Of a DNA stretch of 64,000 nt, positions 27,147 through 35,907 are shown one piece after another. Position 1 is the stretch's first letter, and each line of letters starts with the position of its first letter. Made by a program: the position numbers and the translations under genes. The notes beneath the pieces were generated by a model that was given only the letters and a program-made list of their open reading frames with translations, searched no databases and was not told the origin of the DNA. The stretch comes from CAZDBA01 sp965224765 (GTDB taxonomy: Bacteria; Planctomycetota; Planctomycetia; Pirellulales; Pirellulaceae): the NCBI GenBank assembly GCA_965224765.1, contig CBDDAC010000023.1, positions 62,001 through 126,000 of the forward strand, written 5' to 3'.

Positions 27147-28745
27147 TCAATCGTTCAGCTGATATGACAGGCGGAGCTTTGGGGGAGCGAAAGATTTCGT
27201 GTTGTCATATGCTGCGGCGCTGCGAGCATATTCAAACGCGTCTGTTTTGATGATGAAGACGATGGCATTGCCTGGTTTCCATTCCCCATTTTCAACCAGC
27301 GGTTGGATAAGATCCTTCAACTCGCTTGTTGTAGCTGCACTCTGGCCTTGCGACCAAGGGCCGTCAATCGTCCAATCGACGCAACGCTGCTCTGCCTGCA
27401 ACCGTGTCGAAATATTTCGCTTAGTTGTTCTAAATGGCTCTGCGTTGGGGCTTGTCTGAACAAAAATTTTGGATTCGACAATTCCGTCTTGATAAGTATT
27501 CGAGCCAGCACCATTGTTGTATGATGTGAAGACAATTTTCGCAGAAACAATCGTGGCATTTTGCGGAATCATCAATTCAGAGAAACGAAGCCCAACAATT
27601 TGGCGCCATCCCTGCCCAAAGTCCATACAAATTTCCAAGTCGCGGCTGTCCAGCGAAACACTTCCTGTAGCAACCTTTTCCTCTGCATCATCGATAGTGG
27701 CATTAATTGACCGTTCAATAACAACGACCTCTGCAACAGAGACGCTTTCGTTAAACAGCGAATAGTAGAATGCGAAGGATGTAATCGATGCCACAACAGA
27801 AAAAAGGAACACGTGCGTAAGCATCCCGAGTGAGCGGCGACATACAGCAGGATCAATGATGGAGAGAATGCGACATCTCAAGTGGAAAGTATTGTTCCAT
27901 GTTTGCAATACCTCCATCATTCGGATTCGAGCCAGCGCGTTGCTTACGCAACTTGATTCAAGATGACCGGACATGCCGATACTAGTTGCCAATCCTTCTT
28001 TTTTTCGCCGATCCGTCGCAACCCGCAAAATGGTTTCGCTATAGGTTACGCGATCTACACCCGTCGTCAAAACTCCGTTGTCGCAGGAGATCTCCTGCTC
28101 AAGGCAAATGCGGCTTTGGGCGCACCAAATCAACGGGTTGAACCAAAAAATGGCGAATGCAAAGTCGGTAACGCACCGCCAGAACACGTCACGTCTGCGC
28201 AAGTGAAAACTCTCATGGAGCAAGATGTTTCGCTGGTCCTCTTCAGGCCATTCCATGAAGGCGTATGGCAAAAACACCCTCTGAAACAAAACCCCTTTTA
28301 CGCAGGGGGAGACACACTTCTCATCCACAATTACTGGGCGATTGATTTCAAAATCATAGGGTAATTTCTTGACGTCAAGCCGTTGTGACGTCCGCTTAAT
28401 ACACTGCCACTCTCCAATAAGAATTTTGACGCTGGTTAGAATAAGTAAAGGCAACGCAACAGCCATCCAAATCGCTTCAACGATCGCCAAGCTGGTATCA
28501 GGAAGATTAGGTGCAAACACCACAATATCAGCAAGCAAAGTGTTCGAGCTGGACACCCCAGCGGCAATCAGAGTTGCGATCGTTAGCACTAGCAGCGTGG
28601 TAACGCCTGCCAACATAATTGTGAATCTTTCGCATGCGGAGAAATGGCGACGAAATGACAGGCCAGTTATTAGAGACGGGACCCCTACGATCACAACGCT
28701 TTTGATGGCGGAGTCAATCAATATGTGGCCAAATCCGACGTCCAT
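27147..28745 (-). CDS. M56-family (BlaR1-like) membrane metallopeptidase with DNRLRE-like exported domain
   Basis: Sensor-protease of 532 residues encoded 2 nt after its BlaI-family partner. N-terminal membrane helices (about 10-30, 42-65, 88-110) precede the zinc motif HESFH (His177, Glu178, His181) on the cytoplasmic side, with a downstream EISCDNGV segment. Another helix (about 310-330) leads to an outer domain. That domain (about 365-530) contains DFGQGWRQIVGLRFSELMIPQNATIVSAKIVFTSYNNG and resembles DNRLRE/CBM-like modules rather than a beta-lactam sensor. In BlaR1 systems signal binding activates the protease, which cleaves the repressor. Here the ligand may be a polysaccharide or surface component (inference). 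Confidence 0.85.
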   Translation of the reverse strand: MDVGFGHILIDSAIKSVVIVGVPSLITGLSFRRHFSACERFTIMLAGVTTLLVLTIATLIAAGVSSSNTLLADIVVFAPNLPDTSLAIVEAIWMAVALPLLILTSVKILIGEWQCIKRTSQRLDVKKLPYDFEINRPVIVDEKCVSPCVKGVLFQRVFLPYAFMEWPEEDQRNILLHESFHLRRRDVFWRCVTDFAFAIFWFNPLIWCAQSRICLEQEISCDNGVLTTGVDRVTYSETILRVATDRRKKEGLATSIGMSGHLESSCVSNALARIRMMEVLQTWNNTFHLRCRILSIIDPAVCRRSLGMLTHVFLFSVVASITSFAFYYSLFNESVSVAEVVVIERSINATIDDAEEKVATGSVSLDSRDLEICMDFGQGWRQIVGLRFSELMIPQNATIVSAKIVFTSYNNGAGSNTYQDGIVESKIFVQTSPNAEPFRTTKRNISTRLQAEQRCVDWTIDGPWSQGQSAATTSELKDLIQPLVENGEWKPGNAIVFIIKTDAFEYARSAAAYDNTKSFAPPKLRLSYQLND

Positions 28746-28747
28746 TT

Positions 28748-29158
28748 TTATTCACCGGTTCCCTGATTTTCGTCGTCATCATTCCGAAACTGTTCCAGCA
28801 AACGCCTGGCATTGTCAATTTCAAGATCCTGGATCTGTTGGTTACGAGTGCCCTTGATCAAGCTGGCAAATCCAAGTGCTGGCGATGCGTCGAAGAAGGA
28901 GTGAATGATCTCTCGCAGCAGCTTTGTGCCTTGCTCAGTACGTGACCTGACAGGTTCGTAATGGTATTTACGACCAATGCGTTTGAACGTCACAAATCGC
29001 TTTTCGACAAGCGAATCAAGAATTCTGCGGACCGAGTTGTAACTTGCTTCGAGTTTGAGGTTGCTTTGAACGGCCTGGGCGGTGGCGGGTTCCAACTGGT
29101 AAATCAGGTACAGAACTTCCCGTTCTTTGGCCGAAAGCGATTGGATTTCGGAATTCAA
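28748..29158 (-). CDS. BlaI/MecI-family transcriptional repressor
   Basis: Winged-helix repressor of 136 residues. LSAKEREVLYLIYQLEPATAQAVQSNLKLEASYNSVRRILDSLVEKRFVTFKRIGRKYHYEPV spans the DNA-binding domain (about 8-70); the C-terminal helices dimerize in this family. It is encoded directly upstream of, and nearly touching, the M56 protease gene, the usual blaI-blaR order. A small palindrome at 29187-29199 upstream could be its operator. Confidence 0.88.
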   Translation of the reverse strand: MNSEIQSLSAKEREVLYLIYQLEPATAQAVQSNLKLEASYNSVRRILDSLVEKRFVTFKRIGRKYHYEPVRSRTEQGTKLLREIIHSFFDASPALGFASLIKGTRNQQIQDLEIDNARRLLEQFRNDDDENQGTGE

Positions 29159-29186
29159 TAAACGACTCCTCCTTGTGGGGTGCTTG

Positions 29187-29199
29187 ATGATTATATCAT
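29187..29199. promoter_or_regulatory. Possible BlaI-type operator
   Basis: ATGAT and ATCAT flank TAT, a 5-bp inverted repeat with 3-base centre, 29 nt upstream of the repressor start. The 3-base spacing matches the clearer operators at 56822 and 60842, but the sequence differs. It could also be part of an AT-rich promoter. Confidence 0.35.
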
Positions 29200-29438
29200 A
29201 ATTCCAGGCCTCTCGTTTTGATTTTTCAGATTCCGTGCATTACGGATGCTTCTTAGGGAAAATATCGGTGATTTCCGGCGTTTCCATTAATGTCATGTGA
29301 GAAAAATGCACGCACAGGTGCATTCTAGGTTGATTTGTCGTTCGCCGCATGTAGATTACAGAAGTCTTTGCCAGTGTCAGCTAGGCTCTATCGGACTGCC
29401 TAGAACTAGCAAAGCTAACTTGGTTTCGGGAATTTGAA

Positions 29439-30767
29439 ATGGGTTTGAAGACGATTGGCTTGGTGACCTCGCTATTGGCTGTTTCCTATTGCATTTGCAT
29501 GCTGAGAACGTCGAGCAATGTGCCAACTGCGACCACCAATGTCGATCTACAGACGAAGGAAATGGGCTCGTCCAGGACCGGGCGATATCGAGTTGTTTGG
29601 AGCGACGATCCTTCCCACAGTGCGACCGTGGCTTGGGAGCAACAGGAAGGTCGGCTGGCAACGCTTTACTTCGGCCGAGACGACCATGGAATGAAAGCAG
29701 GGAGTTACCCGCATCAAGTTCAACCACATCGTATGTTGAAGTTTGATGGGATGACCAATTGTTTCGCTCGCATGTCGAACCTTTCGGCCGACACCGAGTA
29801 TTACTTTGTGCTAAAAGATCAATTTGGCACAAGCCGCCGATTCAAATTTCGCACGGCACCCGACCAACCTCAACCCTATACGTTTGTTGCCGGAGGCGAC
29901 TCTCGTAATTTTCGAGACGCTCGCGTATCGGCCAACCGGCTTTGCACCAAGTTAAAGCCACTTTTTATCGCATTTACCGGAGATATGATCCGCAAAGACA
30001 ACGCTGAGTGCTGGCAGGCTTGGCTTGACGATTGGCAGTATACGATTGCCAAGGACGGCACGGTCATTCCAATTGTTCCTCATCGTGGTAACCACGAAGG
30101 ACGTGGGAATATGACGATCTACAATCATTTTGATACTACTTTCAACAATTACTATGCGTTCAGTATTGGTGGCCATCTAAGCCGTTATTACGTGTTGAAT
30201 TCTGAGATGAATGAACAGGGAGCACAGGCTGAGTGGCTCGCACGAGACCTCGCGGAAAACCAGGAGGTCGTTCACCTGATGGCGGGCTATCACAAACCGA
30301 TGAGACCCCATGTTTCTAAGAAGTCGGAGGGCACCAATGAATACGAAGCTTGGGCAGAGATCTTCTACAACCACGGTTTGGACCTCGCTATTGAATCGGA
30401 CTCTCACGTCATGAAACGAACTTACGCATTGAAACCAAATCCAGCTGGAGAAGAAGGGTTCGAGCGGGCCGACGATGATCCCCGAGCTACTTTTTTCATT
30501 GGCGAGGGATGTTGGGGAGCTCCCTTGCGAGCTGCGGACGACGCCAAGTCATGGACGCAAGGTTGCGCTGCGTTCAACGGATTTGATTGGGTCTACGTGA
30601 CACCCGAAGAAATTCAAGTGCAAACGGTTCAGCTTGAAGGTTCTTCACAAGTCAAGTCGATCGACTTGAGAAAACCGTTCGCTCCACCTGCAAAGCTCAA
30701 GATCTGGAAACCAAATGGTGAAAGGATTCTTCGAATTCCAGCCGATGTTTTGGAGATCGCCCAATAA
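29439..30767 (+). CDS. Purple-acid-phosphatase-like metallophosphoesterase
   Basis: Exported phosphoesterase of 442 residues. The N-terminus (MGLKTIGLVTSLLAVSYCICM) is a signal or anchor. Residues about 50-140 form a fibronectin-III-like domain (ATVAWEQQEG, LSADTEYYFVLKDQ), as in purple acid phosphatases. The catalytic domain carries the metal motifs: GGDSRN, FTGDMI, RGNHEGRG, AGYHKPMRPH and ESDSHVMKR. The GNHE and H-x-H-type residues fit a dinuclear-metal calcineurin-like site; the last motif is SDSH rather than the common GHxH. Its TAA overlaps the ATG of the next membrane protein gene (TAATG), so the two are translationally coupled. Substrate unknown; phosphate scavenging is plausible. Confidence 0.9.
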   Translation: MGLKTIGLVTSLLAVSYCICMLRTSSNVPTATTNVDLQTKEMGSSRTGRYRVVWSDDPSHSATVAWEQQEGRLATLYFGRDDHGMKAGSYPHQVQPHRMLKFDGMTNCFARMSNLSADTEYYFVLKDQFGTSRRFKFRTAPDQPQPYTFVAGGDSRNFRDARVSANRLCTKLKPLFIAFTGDMIRKDNAECWQAWLDDWQYTIAKDGTVIPIVPHRGNHEGRGNMTIYNHFDTTFNNYYAFSIGGHLSRYYVLNSEMNEQGAQAEWLARDLAENQEVVHLMAGYHKPMRPHVSKKSEGTNEYEAWAEIFYNHGLDLAIESDSHVMKRTYALKPNPAGEEGFERADDDPRATFFIGEGCWGAPLRAADDAKSWTQGCAAFNGFDWVYVTPEEIQVQTVQLEGSSQVKSIDLRKPFAPPAKLKIWKPNGERILRIPADVLEIAQ

Positions 30768-31672
30768 TGCCTGCCGTTGCGCCGGTGTTGCCGGGCGCAG
30801 AATTTCCGACGTCCCCCGTGGATTCTCGGATGGTTGAACGCCACGATTGGCGATGGCTTCTCAAATTAACCGTTAGCATCACGTTGTTGGCTCGCGGGTG
30901 GTTGTATTTCCGTTGGGATAGTCCGATACGGGGACTCTTGTGGCAGGAAGAGTGGTGGTCTGGCATCTTGGAAAACTGCTTTGATACCAGCTGGGGTGTG
31001 TATGCCGCTCATTCGGACCCCTACATTACTCGTGGAATCGAATGGGTTGGCATCCTTCTGATGTGTGCCAGCGCTTTGCCCTGGTTTTGTGGAGCTAAAC
31101 AAAAACCCTGGTGGGTGTTCTGGCCTCTCTTGTTGGCATCGCTGGTGCTCGTTATTGACGCCGTTGCTCGTTGGCACGAAAAAAGCTTTCAGATTGGAAT
31201 GCTGATCGAAATGTCACTGCAATGCACTGCACCATTTCTCTTAATTTGTCTTTGGCCATTGCGAAACCGCGCAAAACATTGGAACGGTATTGCCGCCGTC
31301 GCTTGCTCTTTGACATTTATCGGACACGCCTTTTATGCGTTGAATATTCATCCTCGGCCATCGTATTTTAGTACGATGAGCATGGATATCCTACGTATGT
31401 CAGAGCAAGATTCTATCACCTTGCTGACAGGAGTTGGCATTCTTGACATCACCGTCGCTATTTGCATTTTTTTGCCTGGCGTCCGAACCGCAGCAATTTG
31501 GTATATGGTTGTCTGGGGAGCTCTGACCGCACTCGCGCGAGTTGTAGCCAATGTGAATCCTGCTGAAAACTACTATGGGCTTGACCCGTGGTTAGCCGAA
31601 GCCTTCGTACGCGCGGCTCACTGCTCAATCCCTCTACTCTTACTGGTCACGGTCGAGCCCAAAAAAAAATGA
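30767..31672 (+). CDS. Polytopic membrane protein coupled to the phosphoesterase gene
   Basis: Integral membrane protein of 301 residues with about seven hydrophobic helices (about 30-47, 92-110, 115-135, 145-165, 178-196, 215-237, 245-262, plus a C-terminal one). There is no transporter or enzyme motif I recognize. Many Trp residues lie near the N-terminus, and the C-terminus is basic (EPKKK). ATG 30767 overlaps the preceding stop by 1 nt (TAATG). Function unknown; the coupling suggests a role with the secreted phosphoesterase. Confidence 0.75.
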   Translation: MPAVAPVLPGAEFPTSPVDSRMVERHDWRWLLKLTVSITLLARGWLYFRWDSPIRGLLWQEEWWSGILENCFDTSWGVYAAHSDPYITRGIEWVGILLMCASALPWFCGAKQKPWWVFWPLLLASLVLVIDAVARWHEKSFQIGMLIEMSLQCTAPFLLICLWPLRNRAKHWNGIAAVACSLTFIGHAFYALNIHPRPSYFSTMSMDILRMSEQDSITLLTGVGILDITVAICIFLPGVRTAAIWYMVVWGALTALARVVANVNPAENYYGLDPWLAEAFVRAAHCSIPLLLLVTVEPKKK

Positions 31673-31803
31673 TGATGGTCAAGAAGAATTGGGACCGCAG
31701 TGCGATCGCCGATTTTGCCCAAAGTCTTGACGACAATGTGTCGAGTATTGCGGTCTGATGTTCTTTGTAAGAGATCTCCAAGTGGGTGTATCGCATCGGT
31801 AGC

Positions 31804-32270
31804 ACGCAAGCGTCCGCCGCTCCCGGGGAGAGGGTGTCTTTTTTGGTCGTGCATTTTTTTGGGAGGTCAAGGCTCCTGCCGAGACCTACTCCTACCCTAT
31901 GAACAGGAACCCGGAACCGGTCCTCGCTCACGCGTCGGGTTTCCAAAAAGGCTGTTCCATGTTGATATCGCAACATTAGATCGTGGTATCGCGATGTCGC
32001 TGAACGGGCTTCCTACACGGACGCAAGCGGCCGCCGCTCCCGGGGAGAGGGTGTCTTTTTTTGTCGTGCATTTTTTTGGGGAGGTCAAGGCTCCTGCCGA
32101 GACGTACTCCTACCCTATGAATAGGAACCCGGAACCGGTCCTCGCTCACGCGTCGGGTTTCCAAAAAGTCTGTTCCATGTTGATATCGCAACATTAGATC
32201 GTGGTATCGCGATGTCGCTGAACAGGCTCCCTACCCGGACGCAAGCGTCCGCCGCTCCCGGTTGGAGAGG
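31804..32270. repeat. 217-bp tandem repeat, about 2.1 copies, combining two palindromic families
   Basis: Copies start at 31804, 32021 and 32239 (the last one short). Each holds, in order, a GC-rich segment (CCGCCGCTCCCGGGGAGAGG), a GGGAGGTCAAGGCTCCTGCC arm (31861, 32079), then one arm of the family found at 1.6-2.0 kb (GGTCCTCGCTCACGCGTCGG near 31919 and 32137). Frames run open through both copies by chance. The remaining gap, 31673-32433, holds no gene I can support. Confidence 0.88.
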
Positions 32271-32433
32271 GTGACTTGGGTGGTTGGTTTCACGACACGT
32301 CAGCTGGGGTTCGTTTCAGGCTGATTCACTGTTTTTTTGTCGGGCCTAGGAGAGCATTTTCAGTAAAGTGCATTTTTTTGGGGTCCGATTTGCTTCGTGT
32401 GCACACTAACTTTATACACAAAGAACACCAAAC

Positions 32434-33735
32434 ATGACTTCACCAACGAATAACGACGCTTTGGGCGATGCTGAACTTTTGCACCGATTTGTGCGAGAGT
32501 GGGATCAAGCTGCGTTTACCTTGTTGGTTGAAAAACATGCACAACTGGTTTTTGGCGTTTGCAGAAGAGTTCTTCACAACGAGCAGGATGTTGAAGATGC
32601 CTTTCAGGCAACGTTCATGATCTTAGCCAAGCGGGCCGCTTCCATCAAAACTCGAGACTCAATCGTCACATGGTTATTCACGGTGACCCAGAGGACATCC
32701 AGAGCGATTGCCTCCAAAAACGCGAGACGACGCCAAGCCGAGTCAAAATACGACCGCCCTCAAGCCAATGACGTTTTTGAACAGATTCAGCAACGAGAAT
32801 TATTGAACACCGTTTTTGAAGAGCTGGAAGCGCTTCCGGCCAAGTACAAGGCGCCTTTGCTGCTTTGCATCATAGGCGGAGTAACCCGGCGAGCGGCAGC
32901 TGAAGAATTGAATTGTACAGAGCCGGCAATTAAGGCGAGACTTTCGCGAGGGCGAGAATTGTTGCAAAAACGACTACGAAAACGCCATGTTCTTCCAAGT
33001 ACCGCGTTGGTTTTGATCGGAATCACGACAGCTTCGATTGCGCCAGCGTTATTGAAGCAATCGATCGCCGCCAGCGTTGCCGGATCACATCCCGCAGGCA
33101 ACTTTTTTTCTTCGCTAATGACTGCTACTTACGAAAGGACTGGAAGTATGATTTTCTCAATTCCAGGAAAGCAATACACAACGATTTCGGTTTCTGCCTT
33201 GACTTGCTTCATTATCTGCGTGTTGTCTATGGGGATTTTCCAAAAAGCAAAAACCGTGTCGGCCGCATCAGTTGATGCCATTGAACTGGAGACCCGGTCG
33301 CCTGGGACAGGCAGCCATGTTTTACCGGTCTTGCTCACGCAGGAAGAGGATGAAGAGGCCAAAAAGACCATGCCTTCCGGGACCTACACCTTGGCTTTTT
33401 ATCAAGGGGAATCTTCGCACTTGACGTACATCAAGCTGGAAAACAACAAGGGCGTGCTCCAGCTGATTCAGGCGGATTCGGATGCCGATCCCTTAGAAGG
33501 TAAAATAGATGGCCGCAAAATCAAATTCTACGGAACACGGCAATCGCGATTGATGGGCAATGGGCCGATAGAATATGTGGGAGAGCTTGTAGGCGAAAAC
33601 AAGGATCGGGTGATCGGCAAATGGACTTGGAAAGTCGACGGTGAGCAACTGCAGTCAGGAAAATTCAAAGTCCTTCCCGGTAAGTGGAGCTTGGGCCCGC
33701 CTGAAAAGGAGAGCAAGCCAGACGCAATCGAGTAA
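32434..33735 (+). CDS. ECF sigma factor fused to a transmembrane helix and exported domain
   Basis: Protein of 433 residues. Residues 1-185 are an ECF sigma factor: region 2 with DAELLHRFVREWDQAAFTLLVEKHAQLVFGVCRRVL and DVEDAFQATFMILAKRA, region 4 with LPAKYKAPLLLCIIGGVTRRAAAEELNCTEPAIKARLSRGRELL. Hydrophobic segments about 190-212 and 247-266 follow, then an acidic linker and a beta-rich C-terminal domain (about 305-430; GTYTLAFYQGESSHLTYIKL, VIGKWTWKVDGEQLQSGKFKVL). The sigma factor is therefore membrane-tethered, and the outer domain could control its release. Planctomycetes are known to have sigma factors with long C-terminal extensions. No separate anti-sigma gene adjoins it. Confidence 0.88.
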   Translation: MTSPTNNDALGDAELLHRFVREWDQAAFTLLVEKHAQLVFGVCRRVLHNEQDVEDAFQATFMILAKRAASIKTRDSIVTWLFTVTQRTSRAIASKNARRRQAESKYDRPQANDVFEQIQQRELLNTVFEELEALPAKYKAPLLLCIIGGVTRRAAAEELNCTEPAIKARLSRGRELLQKRLRKRHVLPSTALVLIGITTASIAPALLKQSIAASVAGSHPAGNFFSSLMTATYERTGSMIFSIPGKQYTTISVSALTCFIICVLSMGIFQKAKTVSAASVDAIELETRSPGTGSHVLPVLLTQEEDEEAKKTMPSGTYTLAFYQGESSHLTYIKLENNKGVLQLIQADSDADPLEGKIDGRKIKFYGTRQSRLMGNGPIEYVGELVGENKDRVIGKWTWKVDGEQLQSGKFKVLPGKWSLGPPEKESKPDAIE

Positions 33736-33843
33736 TGGCTCTGCCTTTCCAAATACTACGGTCGCGCCATGGACATGAGCTCCCACAGAGCTGCGGAGAA
33801 TGCCCCGCAAACACTCGAATAAATCCTGCCATCGTTTATCAGT

Positions 33844-34245
33844 TTGTATGGGCCAGACTTGTTATGCTTTAGAAGACTCTTTCTTTTGGGCAGGGTGACT
33901 GGAGTGACCCGTTGTCATGTTGTTCCCAAGATTCTCTTCCGTAAGGACTGGAGTTCAGCAGAAGAGAAACAATTCTTGACTTTCGCCCGAAACAAATGGC
34001 AAACTTGGTGGATCGATTCGGGAACAAAGATTGCGAATAATTGGCAGGGAAAAGCAGAGACATATCAAGCCGGCTGGGAGTTTGCCTATCAACAATTGAA
34101 CGGCGGCGAATCCCCAATTCCTGTCGCCCCAGGAGCAGTATGGATCCCTGATACCTACAAACTCGTATTGCACTTTACCAATGGTGATTACTCTGGCCGT
34201 ACCAAAGAGCGGTGGATTATCTACACAGCAAATCTGGCAAGGTGA
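33844..34245 (+). CDS. Hypothetical protein, uncertain start
   Basis: Open frame of 133 codons beginning at TTG; an in-frame GTG at 33895 is an alternative. The C-terminal 95 residues (KDWSSAEEKQFLTFARNKWQ, then YQAGWEFAYQQLNGGE and TYKLVLHFTNGDYSGRTKERWIIYTANL) look protein-like, with many aromatic residues, but match no family I know. The N-terminal part is less convincing, so this may be the 3' remnant of a longer gene. Confidence 0.4.
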   Translation: MYGPDLLCFRRLFLLGRVTGVTRCHVVPKILFRKDWSSAEEKQFLTFARNKWQTWWIDSGTKIANNWQGKAETYQAGWEFAYQQLNGGESPIPVAPGAVWIPDTYKLVLHFTNGDYSGRTKERWIIYTANLAR

Positions 34246-34470
34246 CTGCCGCTGAATTAATCTAGCATCGTACAATGAAGTAGTTATGATTGACTAGCGA
34301 TTCAACCAGGTTTAAAGCGGGGGTTGGCAATTCATTCCAGCTCTGAATTTTGACATCGAAATGAATCACCAATCCTAAAATCAAATATTGCCGAAGCACT
34401 AGCAATAGGAACGCTTTTTCTTGCCGGTCACATTTGTTTTTTTGAAAGTGACGCCGACGATCTCAGTGGC

Positions 34471-35907
34471 CTACTTCACGGCTCCCAGCGTTTCCAGGTA
34501 CGCGTTCAAGTACCTTTGATACTTGGCAGGCAATCGTTGATAGGCGTTCCGCGACTCAATCGCTTCGCCCGCATGAAGCAAAATTGCTTCGTGGTAATCC
34601 CTCGCCCGACCATCATGCATGTAGGGAGCTGAGTCGGCGATCCCCCAAAGCGGAGGCGTTTGCCAAAAGGAATCGTTTCCTACGGCAAAGGTTTTTTCAC
34701 CATTTGATGTGATAGCAGTGCTCGGACCAAAATAGCCACCGATACTTTGCGTCGGTGATTTCGTCCGCGTCGACTGGGTTATCACACCAGAAACGTCTGC
34801 CAATTCTTGCCCCATGTCATGCATTAGAAAGTCACTGTAAACTCCATCAACATCTCCGACTTTTTTTACATGACAAGTTGCACAGTTCAACCGCGTAAAA
34901 ACGGCTTCGCCTCTTTCTACAATCTCAAGCTGCTTTGGGTCGGTTGGGAGGTTCTCATAGGGTGGCGGCAGCTGCCGAATGAACTCAACCATGTCAACCA
35001 TCTCATTCTGAGTCATATCGTTGCCGCTTGGCTGCAAAGTCTCTTCGGAGGTCTCTAGAGATGATGGTAGTTCGTTTTCGATTTGGCTCGCGGTACCGAG
35101 TCCCAACTCGACCGCACAAGCCTGCACAGTAAATTCTTCGAGCGAGCTCTTTTGACCTCTCCAGCCGAATTTACCGAAGGTATCATCCGGCAATCTCGCC
35201 ACTTTTCCTGCGATCGCGTCCTTGTCAAATTCACGCTGTTCCCGCTCAATCGCACGAATTGATTTATCGGTAACTTGTTCGATCAATCCCGCTCCAAACA
35301 ATGAGGGCGTGTTTCGTTGCGAAATTTGAATCGTTAATTCAGTCGCTGGCTTTCTCTTGCCCCCTCGACTTCTCTCCGAAGGAATCGATTTTGTGATGCG
35401 ATGGATTGGCTTTTGATTCAAGATTTGATTGCGTTGCTCAGCGAATTCAACGTTGGCGTTTCCCCAAACTAGTTGGTCTCGCCAATGCTGATACTCGTCA
35501 ACCGCACTAAATCGGTGTAGCACGATACCATTTGATGTGGCAAGGTCTTGATGGATTTTCTCGCCTTCAGAAAACATCCGATCCAACGAACCCTCGCTAA
35601 GATCGAAACTGCCATTCTTGTTGCGTGAGGGGAGAAGGGATAAGAGCTGAGCGTTATTTGAAACCGGGCCCCCACCTCCAACATCTCCCTGGTTGTGACA
35701 GGCGACACATGAAACCGCGTTGAAGACGGGCCCCAATCCATCAGAATCGGCGGAACGCTCGGCAAGACTTGATTTCCAATCTCGCTCGAAGAGTCCCTTT
35801 CCTTTGACTGGATCTCCATTGCGGGAGAACGACCGTTGTTGAGCGATGCCATGTTGTTGAAGTAGAACCAGGGCAAGAAACGCAAACGAAAGGATACGAA
35901 AATTCAT
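34471..35907 (-). CDS. Di-heme c-type cytochrome, DUF1111 (thiol oxidoreductase/peroxidase-like) family
   Basis: Periplasmic protein of 478 residues with signal peptide (MNFRILSFAFLALVLLQQHGIA). Two heme-binding motifs, SCVACH (about residue 65) and NCATCH (about 340), mark the di-heme oxidoreductase fold. Family features include GPVFNAVSCVACHNQGDVGGGGP near the first heme and TPPLWGIADSAPYMHDGRARDYHEAILLHAGEA near the end, supplying the conserved MHDGR and HxGEA segments. The family is named for peroxidase or thiol oxidoreductase activity, neither well established. No electron-transfer partner adjoins it, although a P460-like protein follows 1.2 kb away on the other strand. Confidence 0.9.
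   Translation of the reverse strand: MNFRILSFAFLALVLLQQHGIAQQRSFSRNGDPVKGKGLFERDWKSSLAERSADSDGLGPVFNAVSCVACHNQGDVGGGGPVSNNAQLLSLLPSRNKNGSFDLSEGSLDRMFSEGEKIHQDLATSNGIVLHRFSAVDEYQHWRDQLVWGNANVEFAEQRNQILNQKPIHRITKSIPSERSRGGKRKPATELTIQISQRNTPSLFGAGLIEQVTDKSIRAIEREQREFDKDAIAGKVARLPDDTFGKFGWRGQKSSLEEFTVQACAVELGLGTASQIENELPSSLETSEETLQPSGNDMTQNEMVDMVEFIRQLPPPYENLPTDPKQLEIVERGEAVFTRLNCATCHVKKVGDVDGVYSDFLMHDMGQELADVSGVITQSTRTKSPTQSIGGYFGPSTAITSNGEKTFAVGNDSFWQTPPLWGIADSAPYMHDGRARDYHEAILLHAGEAIESRNAYQRLPAKYQRYLNAYLETLGAVK

Noticed and set aside
26585..27250. 221-codon plus-strand frame crossing a 10-C run and the end of the M56 gene
   Set aside because: Overlaps a well-supported gene, basic composition typical of random frames, and passes through a homopolymer.
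31700..32197. 165-codon frame across the tandem repeat
   Set aside because: Created by repeat units whose length happens to keep the frame open; the translated sequence has no protein-like features.
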